Assembly: GCF_010993775.1 (NCBI RefSeq)
Contig: NZ_WOTO01000069.1
Location: forward strand, 1-47,306
Direction of reading: 5' to 3'
DNA from: Fodinicola feengrottensis
Lineage (GTDB): Bacteria; Actinomycetota; Actinomycetes; Mycobacteriales; HKI-0501
DNA: 47,306 bases
The position numbers and the translations under genes are program-made. The notes under the pieces are model-generated. The model made no database searches. It was not told the DNA's origin and saw only the letters and a program-made list of their open reading frames with translations. This document shows, in pieces, positions 27,933 to 37,707 of the stretch. The first letter of the stretch is position 1, and the number at the start of each line of letters is the position of its first letter.

Positions 27933-28019
27933 TTGTTGATCTTGGTTAGTTGGCCTACCCAAAACGGACATCGGACTGAAATGTCTGGTTTGGGTAGGCA
28001 AACTAACCAAGATCAACAA
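27933..28019. repeat. Long hairpin, 31-bp arms with one mismatch
   Basis: Arms 27933-27963 and 27989-28019 are inverted copies with a single mismatch, around a 25-nt loop that itself contains GACAT/ATGTC. The arm begins TTGTTGATCTTGGTTAGT. Its AT content is higher than the surroundings. No ORF crosses it convincingly. It may be a structured RNA, a terminator or a tiny mobile element. Confidence 0.7.
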
Positions 28020-28146
28020 AGGATGTCGCGGAGAGTAGCCAAATCCGGCACGATGGTGGCGTGGAGTAGCGAAGTCGACGGATGAGTGGGGGTCGCGTGA
28101 GGGTCGATGAAGTGGGGGTGAGGGGATGTGCTTTTTTCGCGAGTGT

Positions 28147-28294
28147 GGGCTGCTTGTTCTCCCCGTCGGCGGGCGCAGCCCTGCACATTTCCTGACCCGG
28201 CGGCGGCGAACCAAACGCAACCACCCACCCAAGCTCCGCCGCCGGGCCAGGAAATGTGCTGCCCTTGGGCGCCGACGGGGAGAACAAGCAGCCC
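28147..28294. repeat. Palindromic repeat unit, copy B (inverted relative to A)
   Basis: The outer arms 28147-28171 and 28270-28294 are a perfect 25-bp inverted pair that includes TTCTCCCCGTCGGCG. Inner arms carry CACATTTCCTG-A/G-CCCGG with one mismatch. The half that carries AAGGGCAGCACATTTCC-type sequence lies on the left in copy A and on the right in copy B, so the two units are reverse complements of each other, separated by about 430 bp. Confidence 0.75.
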
Positions 28295-28434
28295 AACCAC
28301 CCACCCAACGCACCGCCCGCACCCAAACTCCGTTCTTCCTAGAGGCGCCGCCCGCAGGGCAGACCTTGACCTTCGCCCTAGACCCAGATCCCAGATCCCA
28401 GACCTAACCCCCGTACGGAACCGCAGTTCAGCGG

Positions 28435-30426
28435 CTAGCTGGAAGGAGAGCCGGACGCGTCGATGGCGGCGCCGAACGTACGACCGGCTACCCGTAGACC
28501 GGTGGCGGTGACGGGCCGACCGGGCTGGGCCGCATCGGCCGCAGCTCCACCCGCTTCGCCGGCACGTGCACGCGCAGCCCCAGGACCGCGGTCAGCACCG
28601 CCACCGCGGAGGCCGCCGACCAGGCCTGCGGCCGGCAGGCCGTCGCGTACGGGACAGCGGCCGGCAGGTCGCCCGCCTGGTCGCCGGCGTGCAGCTCGGG
28701 CATCCGGTAACCGAAGTTGGCGGCGGCCGCCAGCAGGCCGTCGATGAGCGACGCGGCGACTTCGAAATGCCCGTCGGCGACCAGGCCGCTGATCGCGATC
28801 GCGATCGCGGTGTCGTGCGCCCACACCGACCCGCGGTGGTAGCTGTCCGGCGCGTACGCGACCGAGTCGGCGGCGAGCGTACGTAGGCCATAGCCGGAGT
28901 TCATCGCCGGTCCGCCCAGCCGGGCGGCCACCAGCGCCGACTCGGCCTCGGTCAGCAGCCCCGTGCCGAGCAGGTGGCCGATGTTGCTGGTCACCGTGTC
29001 GACCGGTCGATCGGTCGGTGCCGTCCAGCGCGACCGCCGGGAACGGCCCGTACGCGTCGGTCACCCAGAACTTCTCCCGGAACGCGGTGCGAAGCTCGCC
29101 GGCCCACCGCTGCCAGCGGTCGCCGCCGGGCTGACCGAAGGCGTCCAGCAACTCGGCGCCTCGGATCGCCGCGTCGTACGCGTACGCCTGCACCTCGCAC
29201 AACGCCATCGGCCCGGTGGCGAAACTGCCGTCGGCGAACCGGATCGCGTCGCCGGAGTCCTTCCACCCCCTGGTTCGCGAGACCGTGCCCGGAAGTGTCC
29301 TGGTAGCGCAGGAATCCAGCGTGCCCGCCGATCCACTCCAGCGCCGCGACCGCGGCCGGCAACAGGTCGGCGACCTGCTCGGCCGGCATGCCCCACCGCC
29401 AGGCGTCGTTGAGCAGCGTCACCCAGAGGCAGGTGGCGTCGACTGTGCCGTAGTAGACCGCCGGCAGCACCAACCCAGTGCTGTAGGCCACCGGTTCGCG
29501 CCGCAGTTCGTGCAGGATCTTGCCGGGCTCCTCAGCCGAGTCCGGGTCGACCCGGCGGCCCTGGCGGGCAGCCAGCGCGCGCAGGGTGCCGGCCGCCACC
29601 TCGGTGCCCAGCGGCAGCAGCATCCGGGCGGTGATCAGGCTGTCCCGGCCGAAAAGAGTGAAGAACCAGGGCGCGCCGGCGGCGATGAACACGTCGTCCG
29701 CCGACGTCATCCGCAGCTCGTCCAGGTCGCGCAGCGCACCCGCGACCCAGGCCGCCAACCGCCGGTCGTCGGCGGTGACCACGGGCACCGACCAGGACGG
29801 CCGCTCCGGTGCCGCCGCCACCACCGCGCCGCGGTCCGCGCACCGCAGCTCCCAACTCATCTCGCGGCTCTGCCCGGCTGGTACGGCGACCGTCCACGCC
29901 AGCACTCCCGGCGCCTGCACCCGCGCCCCGCCTTCGGCGGTCGCCCGTACGTCGACCCCGCTGTCCGTACGCCACCGGAACGCCACTCCGTCGACCGCCA
30001 TGCCCAACAGGGCCCGCGGCGGCCCGCCCGGATGGTCGATATCGGCACCCCGTCGGCGGCAAGGTGCAGTCGTACGGTCGCGGTCACCGTCGCGGCACCA
30101 TGGTTGACCAGCGCGAACCGCTCCCGCATCCCGGTCGCGGTGACCTCCCGCCGACGCTCCAGCCGGACGCCGTCGCCGAGGTGTCGCAGCAGCCCGACGA
30201 ACGCAGCGGTGCCGGTCCCGGTGGCACCTCCGGCCAACGACTCGGCGGCGACGCCGTCGACGGTGACGGACGCACCGGACAGGACGCGTACGTCCGCGTG
30301 TAGGACGCCGTGCCCATTCTCCACGTCGTCGGGCGGCCCGATCTGGCCGTCCAGAGCGGAAAGTGTCACGGTCGGCGCGCGTACGCACACCGACAGCTCG
30401 TGCATCAACGGCTGACGGCCGCTCAT
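28435..30426 (-). CDS. Glycogen-debranching family protein (GDE_N plus GH-type helical barrel), frameshifted as sequenced
   Basis: The product of about 660 residues starts with a beta-rich GDE_N domain (RREVTATGMRERFALVNHGA). An (alpha/alpha)6 barrel follows, with FIAAGAPWFFTLFGRDSLIT, GKILHELRREPVAYSTGLVL, YYGTVDATCLWVTLLNDAWR, WKDSGDAIRFADG, GYGLRTLAADSVAYAPDSYH and GSVWAHDTAIAIAI. These are hallmarks of amylo-alpha-1,6-glucosidase-like proteins acting on glycogen-type or other alpha-glucans. Frame changes lie near 30035, 29270, 29010 and 28515; the expected C-terminus is TATGLRVAGRTFGAAIDAS. The ATG is at 30426. It is divergent from the MFS gene with a 73-bp gap. Confidence 0.85.
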
Positions 30427-30499
30427 CGGTTCTCCTCGGTGTCGACTGCACTCCCATCATTGCCCGGGGATTGGCGTGACACCGAAGTAGCGTCGGGGA

Positions 30500-31724
30500 A
30501 TGACTTTCTGGCGGCTGTCGGTGCTGGCGCGCTATCCGGACTTTCGCCGGCTGTTCGTCGGGAATTCCGTCTCGCTGCTGGGATCCAGCGTGACCGCGGT
30601 GGCCCTTCCGCTGACCGCCGTTGTCTACCTGCACGCGGCACCGGCTCAGCTGGGCGTTTCTCGGCGCGCTCGCATTTGCCCCGCAGCTCGTGCTGGGACT
30701 GCCGGCGGGCGTGTGGGTGGACCGACTTCCGTACCGGCGCGTCCTGGTGCTGGCGGACTTGGCGCAGGCGCTGCTGGTCGGCTCGATTCCGGTGCTCGCC
30801 CTGTTCGGCGCGCTGCGCCTTTGGCATCTCTATATCGTCGTTTTGCTTACTGGCGCTGCTAATCTCTTCGAGACAGTGACTGCTCAGTCCTTCACCCCAG
30901 CGCTGGTTTCCCGTGACGATCTGCTGCCGGCCAACAGTGCTTTGATGGTCAGCAACGCGAGCGTCAACACGGCCGGTTCGGCCGTCGGCGGGTTGCTGGT
31001 GGTGTTGTTTGACCGCACCGATCGCGATCGCGGTGGACGCGGTCTCTTTCCTGGTGGCCGGTCTGACCAAAGCGCGCATTCAAGTGGCGGGCGGTGCTTC
31101 GAGCGTACGGCCCAAAAATCTGTGGGTGGGCGTCTTCGAAGGACTGCGGGCGGTCTTCGGGCACCGGACCATTCGCGCGGTGACCATCGCCGCCACGGTC
31201 GGCGCGCTGGCTGGTCAGATGCAGAATGTGGTGTGTTGGTGTTTTATCTCGTACGAACTCTCGATTTTCCGCCGGGGCTTGTAGGCGTGGTCATCGCGAT
31301 CGCCGGTGGTGCCGGGATTTTGGGCGCCCTGCTGGCAACGCCGATCACCCGACGGATCGGCCCCGGCCGGGCTTTCATCACCGGGCTGGGCGTCGCGGCC
31401 GCGGCTGGCTTGTTGGTGGCGGGGCCTTTCGTTGTTCTTGTCTTGGCCTCACAGCTTTTCCGCGGTGCCGGCCCGTCACTTTACGGGGTCAACCAGCAAA
31501 CTTTCCGGCAGGCGTTGATCGCCCCGGAACTGCTCTCGCGCGCGAATGCCACCTGGCGATTTCTGGTCTACGGCACCCAAACGCTCGGTGCGCTGCTCGG
31601 CGGTGTGCTCGGCTCGGTCGCCAGTGCCCGGGTCACTTTGTTGGTCAGCGGTGGCGCAATGGCGCTGGCTACCGCGATCGCGCTGTTTTCGCCACTGCGC
31701 CACCGAACAGTTCAGGCCGGCTGA
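30500..31724 (+). CDS. MFS transporter (drug-efflux type), frameshifted as sequenced
   Basis: The reconstructed product of about 408 residues has about 12 hydrophobic segments. The N-terminus is FRRLFVGNSVSLLGSSVTAV, and the MFS loop motif appears as GVWVDRLPYRRVLVLADL. Later segments include FLVYGTQTLGALLGGVLGSV. It resembles the MFS_3/enterobactin-exporter-like group common in actinobacteria; the exported compound is unknown. Frame changes lie near 30645, in T3 at 31008-31010 (one extra T; restored VLLTAPIAIAVDAVSF) and near 31235 (two extra bases; restored NVVLVFYLVRTLDFPPG). The stop overlaps the convergent hydrolase end by 13 bp. Confidence 0.85.
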
Positions 31725-32532
31725 CCGTTTTCCGCGGTGACAAAGAATTCGAGCAGCTCTGGTACGAGTGCGGCCGGGTCGACATTGTGCGTCTGGTGCT
31801 CCAGCACTCGGTGCGCCGCGCCGGGAATCGTTGCGGCTACTGCCTTTCCGGCATTGACCATCCATGCCGGGCTGGCGCCGCCGGTGAGGACCAGCGTCGC
31901 TGGGGGTCACCGTCGCGAGCCGCTCGGCCGGCAGGGCGTTGCCCGGTCCCATCACGGCGGCCTCGTACGCCAGCGTGTGCGCGATGGTTTCGCTGGCCAG
32001 CCACGACGGGGTCGGCCCGCATGATGGCGACCAGCTCGGTGGGGACCTGCGCCGCTTCGGTCATGAACATCGCCACCGCGTCCCCTGCCCGGCCGCTGTC
32101 GACCAGCTTTCCCAGCCGATCCGCGAAATCGGGCGACAGGGGCGGCGCGGTTTCGTCGACGTGATAGGGCGGCTCCCAGAGCGCCAGCCGGGTGATCGGG
32201 AGGCCACCGAAAGCCGCCTGGAGCACCAGACCGGATCCGCTGGACCCGCCGAACACCATCGCCGACCCGCCGGCCGCCGCGATGACGGCAGCGAGGTCCT
32301 CGACTTCGCGTTCGACCGCGTACGGGCGAGTGTCGCCGCTTTCGCCGCGACCGCGCCGGTCGTAGTTGAACACCCTGAACCAGGGCGCCAGCGCGGCCGC
32401 CACGGTCGCCAGGGTGGGATGCGTTTTGTCAGTGAAGGCACCATGAACCAGCACGATCGCCGGACCGTCGCCGGTCCGGTCGTACCCGATCCTGGTGCCG
32501 TCCGCTGAGGTCACCATGGCTGTCATCGGCAT
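31712..32532 (-). CDS. Alpha/beta hydrolase, frameshifted as sequenced
   Basis: The product of about 273 residues starts MPMTAMVTSADGTRIGYDRT. The oxyanion region is AIVLVHGAFTDK, the expected cap-strand motif is FNYDRRGRGESGDT, and the nucleophile elbow is AMVFGGSSGSGLVLQ (GGSSGS instead of the usual GxSxG order, Ser still central). The catalytic His is in the reconstructed tail RVLEHQTHNVDPAALVPELL. The G4 run at 32008-32011 carries one extra base, and a second break lies near 31905. The downstream frame ends EFFVTAENGQPA. It follows the VOC gene on the minus strand by 5 bp, suggesting co-transcription with it. Confidence 0.8.
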
Positions 32533-32537
32533 TCTTT

Positions 32538-32930
32538 TCAGTCGGTGGGACGAACCAGGCAGAGGGCTTCCCAGTGGTGGCCGTCCAGATCCCGGAAGGC
32601 ACGCTGATAACGGCCACCTTCGTCCCGGGCCTCGCCGATCGGGGTGGCGCCGGCCGCGAGCGCCTTGTCGACCAGCCCGTCCACCTGTGCGCGGTCCTCG
32701 AGGCCCAGCGCGAGCATTACCTGCGTGCTCTTGGCCGGGTCGGCGATGTCATTTGCGATGAACGAGCTGAAAAGTGGCTTCTTCAGCAGCATCACCTGGG
32801 TGCGCTCGCTGATGATGACCGATGCCATGTCCTCGGTCGCGCCGAAGAAATCGAAGCTGAGGGCGGTGAAAAAGGCCTTGGACCGGTCCAGATCCTCGAC
32901 CGGGAGGTTGACGAACAGTGTCGCGGCCAT
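32538..32930 (-). CDS. VOC-family (glyoxalase-fold) protein
   Basis: An intact 130-residue product with the paired beta-alpha-beta-beta-beta repeats of the vicinal oxygen chelate fold: AATLFVNLPVEDLDRSKAFF, then SVIISERTQVMLLKKPLF, and the C-terminal half DEGGRYQRAFRDLDGHHWEA. The ATG at 32930 has AAAGGAG nine bases upstream. Family members include glyoxalases, dioxygenases and resistance proteins; this short, divergent form cannot be assigned a substrate. The gene sits between an AraC regulator and a hydrolase on the same strand, and the three may form one unit. Confidence 0.88.
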   Translation of the reverse strand: MAATLFVNLPVEDLDRSKAFFTALSFDFFGATEDMASVIISERTQVMLLKKPLFSSFIANDIADPAKSTQVMLALGLEDRAQVDGLVDKALAAGATPIGEARDEGGRYQRAFRDLDGHHWEALCLVRPTD

Positions 32931-33009
32931 CGCGGACTCCTTTCGTTGTTGGCGACAGTCTGCGCGGCGCGTACCCGTCCGGTCTTGGTTTCCGGTGCCA
33001 GCCTCTTGA

Positions 33010-33992
33010 CTATCCGTGCACGCCCACCGAGGCCGTCGGCAGGAGGCAGCGGTGCCGGTATTCGACCGGTGGCAATCCGTACGTACGATGGAAAAGCCGG
33101 CTGAAATGCGCTGGATCCGGCAGCCCCCCAGCGGGCCGCGATCGCACTGACAGGCAGGGTGTGCAAAGCCGGGTCCGCCAGGTCGTGGCGACATTTCTCC
33201 AGCCGCCGATGTCGAATCCAAGCCGCCACAGTGGTGTGCTGGGGCTCGAAAAGTCGGTGCAGGTAACGTAAAGACACGTGATGGGCGGCCGCGATCAGAC
33301 CGGGCGTGAGATCGGTTTCGGCCAGATGTTCTTCGATGAAGGCGTTGACGCGTACGAACATCGTCCGCTGTTGCGTTTGCGCCGACACCGCGTCGATGCG
33401 GTCGATCCGCTCGGCGACAGCGGTGGTGATCAGGTCCATCACCACCGTCGACAGTCGGGCCGCGCTGGCGGGCTGGTAGGTCTCCACGTCGGCGGCGACC
33501 CGGCGCAGCAGGGGCCACCAGCGCGCCGGTCCCTTCGGCGGTGATCGGCACCGCGGTGAGCTCGCGAACCGAACCCGCCGGCAGCGCCAGCATTTCCCGC
33601 GGAAAGCTGAAAACCGCGAGTCGTACGGTTGAGTCGTAGGCCAGCTCGTACGGCCGGGCGAAGTCGTAAATCGCGAAATCGCCGCTGCGCAGTTGCGAGG
33701 CGCGTCCGTCCTGCCGGAGCCGGGGGCTGCCGGAAATCGCCAGCACCGCCCGGTAAAGCTCGCGGCTGTCCCGGCCGACCTGACCGGCGGTCCGTCTGAC
33801 GCCGTGTGGCGTGGTGGTCTGGATGCGGCCGACCCGCAGCGGACCGAGCGTGTCCGCGTGGATCTCGCCGCGCAGTGGCACGTCCGGGTCGACGTACACG
33901 TCCAACGGGCCAAGCATGTCCGCGGCCACGCTCCGCCAGGCGTCGTGGCGTTGCCGGGCCGGCACGTCACGTGCACGGATCAAGATTGTCAT
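33010..33992 (-). CDS. AraC-family transcription regulator, frameshifted as sequenced
   Basis: The product of about 327 residues has an AraC_binding_2-type N-terminal domain (RQRHDAWRSVAADMLGPLDV, LRSGDFAIYDFARPYEL). The C-terminal double helix-turn-helix includes VNAFIEEHLAETDLTPGLIA, HHVSLRYLHRLFEPQHTTVA and the restored RWGLPDPAHFSRLFHRTYGL, ending LLPTASVGVHG. Breaks are a missing base in G4 at 33511-33514 and an extra one in C6 at 33124-33129; correcting both restores the family sequence exactly. Its likely targets are the VOC and hydrolase genes immediately downstream. The ATG at 33992 has GGAGGGA at 34001-34007 (minus-strand sense). Confidence 0.88.
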
Positions 33993-34093
33993 CGCACTGT
34001 CCCTCCGTCGCCCATAATAGGGACGTGGGGCCGTCGGCGGATGCCGATAGAGAAGGCGCTCTGGCCAGGCTAAAGATGCACTACTCTGCTGGT

Positions 34094-34228
34094 ATGACCT
34101 CTCGCGACCGGGTTCTGCCGCCCTGGCTGGAAGACCTCGCCGCGTTCGGCCGCGGCGAGAGCCGGGTGCACACGCTCGTACGCAAGTTGCTCGCCCGCCT
34201 GCGCGAGCGCGACCACTCGAACCGATAG
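34094..34228 (+). CDS. Small basic protein, 44 residues
   Basis: ATG 34094 to TAG 34226-34228; the product begins MTSRDRVLPPWLEDLAAFGR and ends with an Arg-rich amphipathic helix (VRKLLARLRERDHSNR). No family recognised and no clear ribosome binding site. It is divergent from the AraC gene and 120 bp ahead of the PI-PLC-like gene. It is plausible because of its codon use and amphipathic pattern, but could be chance. Confidence 0.35.
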   Translation: MTSRDRVLPPWLEDLAAFGRGESRVHTLVRKLLARLRERDHSNR

Positions 34229-34348
34229 GCCGGATTCGGACGTCCCCGCAGGGTTGACCGATCCCGCGATGTCTGATTTTGCCGTCACAAAACAGGTTGT
34301 GTGAGACAGTGTCGGGGATTCGATCGACATCGAGCCTGGGGATCGGCG

Positions 34349-35785
34349 ATGACGTTTTCGAGTGTTCGCAAGTCTGCCGCACTGGGTCTTGCGCTGGCGG
34401 TGTCCCTCGTGGTTGGCGGCATGCCAGGGCCAGCGGCGGCCGCCAGCCAGCCCTTCACCTCCGCGGTGTTTCTAGCGACCCACAACAGTTATTCCGGGAA
34501 TGTGGACGCGCGCCAAGAATTCCATCGTTTACCAGTTGGATCATGGCGTACGATTTGTCGAATTCGACATCCAGGACAACGACTACGCCACCGACCACGA
34601 CTATTCCATCGGGCACAACAGTGCCGGCGACGCGGTCGACCATGCTGGCAATCCGGCGTCGAATCTTTTGCGGGACTGGCTGAATGTGGTGGCCGGTTGG
34701 TCGAACGCACATCCGACACACGCGCCGCTGGTGGTCATGCTCGATCTCAAGGACGACCTGACCGACAACGTGTCGTACGCGGCCGGCAACCTGACCGCGC
34801 TCAACCAGGAGCTCGAAACGGCGTTCGGTTCAAGTTTGCTTAAAGCCAAGGACTATCCGGCCGGCCAACCGACGGTCGACGCTTTGCGCGGTCGCGTACT
34901 GACGTTGTTGTCCGGTGATCCGACCAGCCGCAGCGAATACCATCGCGACCTCGGCTATCACCCGGCCGTCGCGCTGAACGGTCACGGCCAAATCGTTGAG
35001 GTGCACGATTCCGGCGGTGGCGGCCTTTGGTACTGGACCGGCACGTACGGTGCCGACGGGACCGTCACGTGGTTGCGGCATGGACACTACGACAGTGGGA
35101 CGACACCTGCGGTTGCGCTTAACGACAACGGTTGGCTCGTCGAAGTCCATCAGTCGGAGACCGCGAGCACACTTTGGTACCACGTCGGCCATTTGGGCGC
35201 CGACGGCGAGATTACCTGGTCCGCCAGCCACAAGTACGACAGTGGCGTACTGCCCACCGTCGCCTTTACCAACCCCGCCGGCACCACGGTGCGGGAAATT
35301 CATCGCAGCCAGTCCAACAGCCAGAACTGGGACTGGAACGGCGTGCTGGACACCGGCTCGGGAACAGTCGCCTGGACCGGAAACGCGAAGACATCCGATG
35401 CCGCCTTCGACAAGTCCACCTCGATCCGTGGCACAGCCCACATCACTGTCTCCACCGGCGCCGACGGCGCCGCTCCCGTACAAACCCTGCGGTACGCGAC
35501 AGACCGCCAGCCGTCGACCCGGATTCGTTACCAGCAAACGGCTTTTGACGAATTCCAGAAAGGCGACAGTGCACTTCTGCAAGAAGGCGCACTCTTCTAC
35601 GCGGCCCCTGCCACCGAGTCCGCCTTCATCATCGCCGCCCGCCAGTCCGGCCACATCGTCCGCGGCTGGGACTTCGATTCAGCCACCCTCGCCACCAACC
35701 CGATCGCCAACTACCCAGCCACCACCACAACCCCTGGAGCGACTGGTATCAAACCCTGCTCACCCAATCGGGCGCAGTTCAGTAG
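34349..35785 (+). CDS. Secreted PI-PLC-like phosphodiesterase with beta-repeat insert, frameshifted as sequenced
   Basis: The product of about 478 residues has a signal peptide (ALGLALAVSLVVGG, cleavage after GPAAAA). A PI-PLC-like barrel follows, with the catalytic His in FLATHNSYSG and the second His in YSIGHNSAGD, plus the VEFDIQDNDYA and VVMLDLKDDL strands. In the middle lie three related segments of about 50 residues (PAVALNGHGQIVEVHDSGGG, PAVALNDNGWLVEVHQSE, PTVAFTNPAGTTVREIH), each followed by a Trp-rich strand; these look like a lectin-like beta-propeller insert. The barrel then resumes to the restored end WSDWYQTLLTQSGAVQ. Breaks lie near 34505 and in C4 at 35731-35734. Confidence 0.75.
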
Positions 35786-35815
35786 CCTCATGCCGAAACA
35801 CGGAGAATCTGCGGC

Positions 35816-36334
35816 TCAGCAGTCGAAGACTGACCAACAGATGCTGTTTCGCAACCGCTGGTCGTCGATGACGAGCTCGCGAATCGCCTCCGGAAGCTGG
35901 TCACGCTGCCATTGGCATTCGAGTCGACCCGCAGCCCCGGCCTCGTCTTTCGGCGCAGCAGCCCGTGCGGCCTTGATCGCATAGGCGGCCGCACCGAGTT
36001 CGTGGGCGGCGGCGACATGCGCCACGGCGCCAGCCTGACCAGCAGCGTACGCGGCGTACCGTGCCGCTCCTCGCTTGTCCCGCGCTGCCCCCATGGCATG
36101 ACCGCCGGCCGCGCGAGACTCCATCATCTTGACCTCGCCACGCACCCAGGCGCGGGCATGCTCAATGGCCTGGCGCGGCCGTGGATCCCCAGGGTGAGGG
36201 GACTCGAATAGTTCCAGGACGTGCTCAGCGCATGAGGTCGCCCAAAGGGCGAGTAGATGGTGATCCGAATCCGTCAAGGTCCCACCGCGGCGGACCGTCA
36301 CGAAGCGCGGGTCTCGAACTGGCGGCAGGATCAT
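35816..36334 (-). CDS. Imm-5-like putative immunity protein
   Basis: An intact frame. From the ATG at 36334 the product has about 172 residues, with HHLLALWATSCAEHVLELFE, PRQAIEHARAWVRGEVKMME, and a long Ala/His-rich helical run around AAGQAGAVAHVAAAHELGAA. This matches the helical family known as putative immunity protein Imm-5-like. The frame is open to 36376, and the shorter start is preferred because it begins near the conserved part. The gene lies 130 bp downstream of the HNH nuclease gene on the same strand and just after the convergent PI-PLC gene. Confidence 0.7.
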   Translation of the reverse strand: MILPPVRDPRFVTVRRGGTLTDSDHHLLALWATSCAEHVLELFESPHPGDPRPRQAIEHARAWVRGEVKMMESRAAGGHAMGAARDKRGAARYAAYAAGQAGAVAHVAAAHELGAAAYAIKAARAAAPKDEAGAAGRLECQWQRDQLPEAIRELVIDDQRLRNSICWSVFDC

Positions 36335-36462
36335 GGTTGGCGCTCTCTTCCGTACGTTCGCCAACATCCTACTCATCAGGCAGGTGGCATTTTTTTGGCA
36401 AGCGGTAGGGCAGGGTTGTGGGCCGCCGGGTGTGGTGGTGCCCGGCGGCCGGGTGGATTTTC

Positions 36463-37707
36463 CTATGCGGCGAGCTGGTTAATCCCGCGGATGGGTCTTC
36501 GTTCGCGGTCAACGTACGCGGGCGGAAGGAATTCAACAATTCCGTCAACAATGCGTACGTCCCAGCCGCCGTGGTGGACGAGCCGATGGCAGCGATCGCA
36601 CAGGAGCACGCAGTTTTCAAGGAAAGTAGCCCCACCGTCCGCCCAGTGCTGCACGTGGTGCCCCCTCGTCCAGCGGGGTGGTCGGCCGCACCTGGCGCAG
36701 CCTTTGTCTCGCGCTATCAGGGCTTTGCGTAGGGCTGGTGTGATGAGTCGTTCGTTGCGCCCGACATCCAGGGGCACGCTGTCGCTGCCCAGCACCATCG
36801 GGATAATGTCCGCGTCACACGCCAGCCGGCGGACGCCTTCTGGGGAAATCGGTGCACCACTGTACGGATAAGCGACACCGAGCCGCTCGCGCAGCATGTC
36901 CCAGCTTATGGTGATGGTGAGATGCGGCCGCTCGGCGCCCTGGATGGGGAGTTTCCCGGAGTCCGCGATCAGATTCAGGGCTTCCGCGAGCGCGTCCCCG
37001 TTGCGCCAGACAGACACTGACCGCTGATCAGGGGTGCCGTTCTCAGCGGGGCGAGGTTTGGCCAGTGGACTGAGGATTTCACTGAAGAGCGTGCCGGTTT
37101 CGCCGTCGAAGGAGCCGGTGAAGTTCAGGCGTCCGTCTGTGCCGGTGTGGAGGGATAGTTCGCGGCGTGGTGTCTCGTTTTCGTGTTCGGAGGGCGCTGG
37201 TCCGTCGGGGTCCAGGTGGTCGTGGATGCGTCGCCCTACTTTGGCTAGGCCTGGTGCGGTGTACCGTTTCGCGTGTTCCACCAGGGAAGCTTCGGCTTCT
37301 TCACGGTCTTTGATGTTTACCCTGGCCGGGAGCCTGGTCACGACCCCAACAATCGTGTCGATTTGGGAGTCCGCGAGCTCACCACGGCGCATCGCCTCAC
37401 TCGCGATACTGAGTGTGGGCGCGAGCGTTTCACCGGTCAGGGCTTGACTGGGGCACAGGTTCAGGGCCCGCTTGTAGCGCCGGGACGCCTCCGTGGGAGA
37501 CAGCCGCAGGAGATCCTGCAGCATCCCCAGGGTGTTGCGGTGCCCGAGCGTCTTGCCGACATTTCCCCGGTGGATCGCCGCGACAATGTCCAACACCTCG
37601 ACCTGCAGCAGCCGGACCGCTTTTTCTTTCTCCTGCAGCAGCTCACCGAGCTCGTCCGGGTCACACCTCCAGAGTTCTGGAGTGGTGGTGTCGTCGCCGG
37701 CGGCCAT
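36463..37707 (-). CDS. DUF222 / HNH endonuclease
   Basis: An intact protein of about 414 residues. The helical DUF222 (13E12-type) region spans roughly residues 20-300 (LLQEKEKAVRLLQVEVLDIV, SPTEASRRYKRALNL). The C-terminal HNH nuclease reads CARCGRPPRWTRGHHVQHWA, then NCVLLCDRCHRLVHHGGW, with four Cys for structural zinc and the His-Asn-His metal site. The ATG at 37707 (MAAGDDTTTPELW) is preferred over 37755. These genes occur in many copies in actinobacteria and are thought to be mobile or defence-related; the biological role here is unknown. Confidence 0.9.
   Translation of the reverse strand: MAAGDDTTTPELWRCDPDELGELLQEKEKAVRLLQVEVLDIVAAIHRGNVGKTLGHRNTLGMLQDLLRLSPTEASRRYKRALNLCPSQALTGETLAPTLSIASEAMRRGELADSQIDTIVGVVTRLPARVNIKDREEAEASLVEHAKRYTAPGLAKVGRRIHDHLDPDGPAPSEHENETPRRELSLHTGTDGRLNFTGSFDGETGTLFSEILSPLAKPRPAENGTPDQRSVSVWRNGDALAEALNLIADSGKLPIQGAERPHLTITISWDMLRERLGVAYPYSGAPISPEGVRRLACDADIIPMVLGSDSVPLDVGRNERLITPALRKALIARDKGCARCGRPPRWTRGHHVQHWADGGATFLENCVLLCDRCHRLVHHGGWDVRIVDGIVEFLPPAYVDRERRPIRGINQLAA

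Noticed and set aside
32538..34382. A single 614-residue minus-strand protein spanning AraC and VOC genes
   Set aside because: This frame is open only because an indel in the AraC gene puts its end out of frame. The AraC and VOC domains are separate proteins with their own starts, and the VOC start has a strong ribosome binding site.
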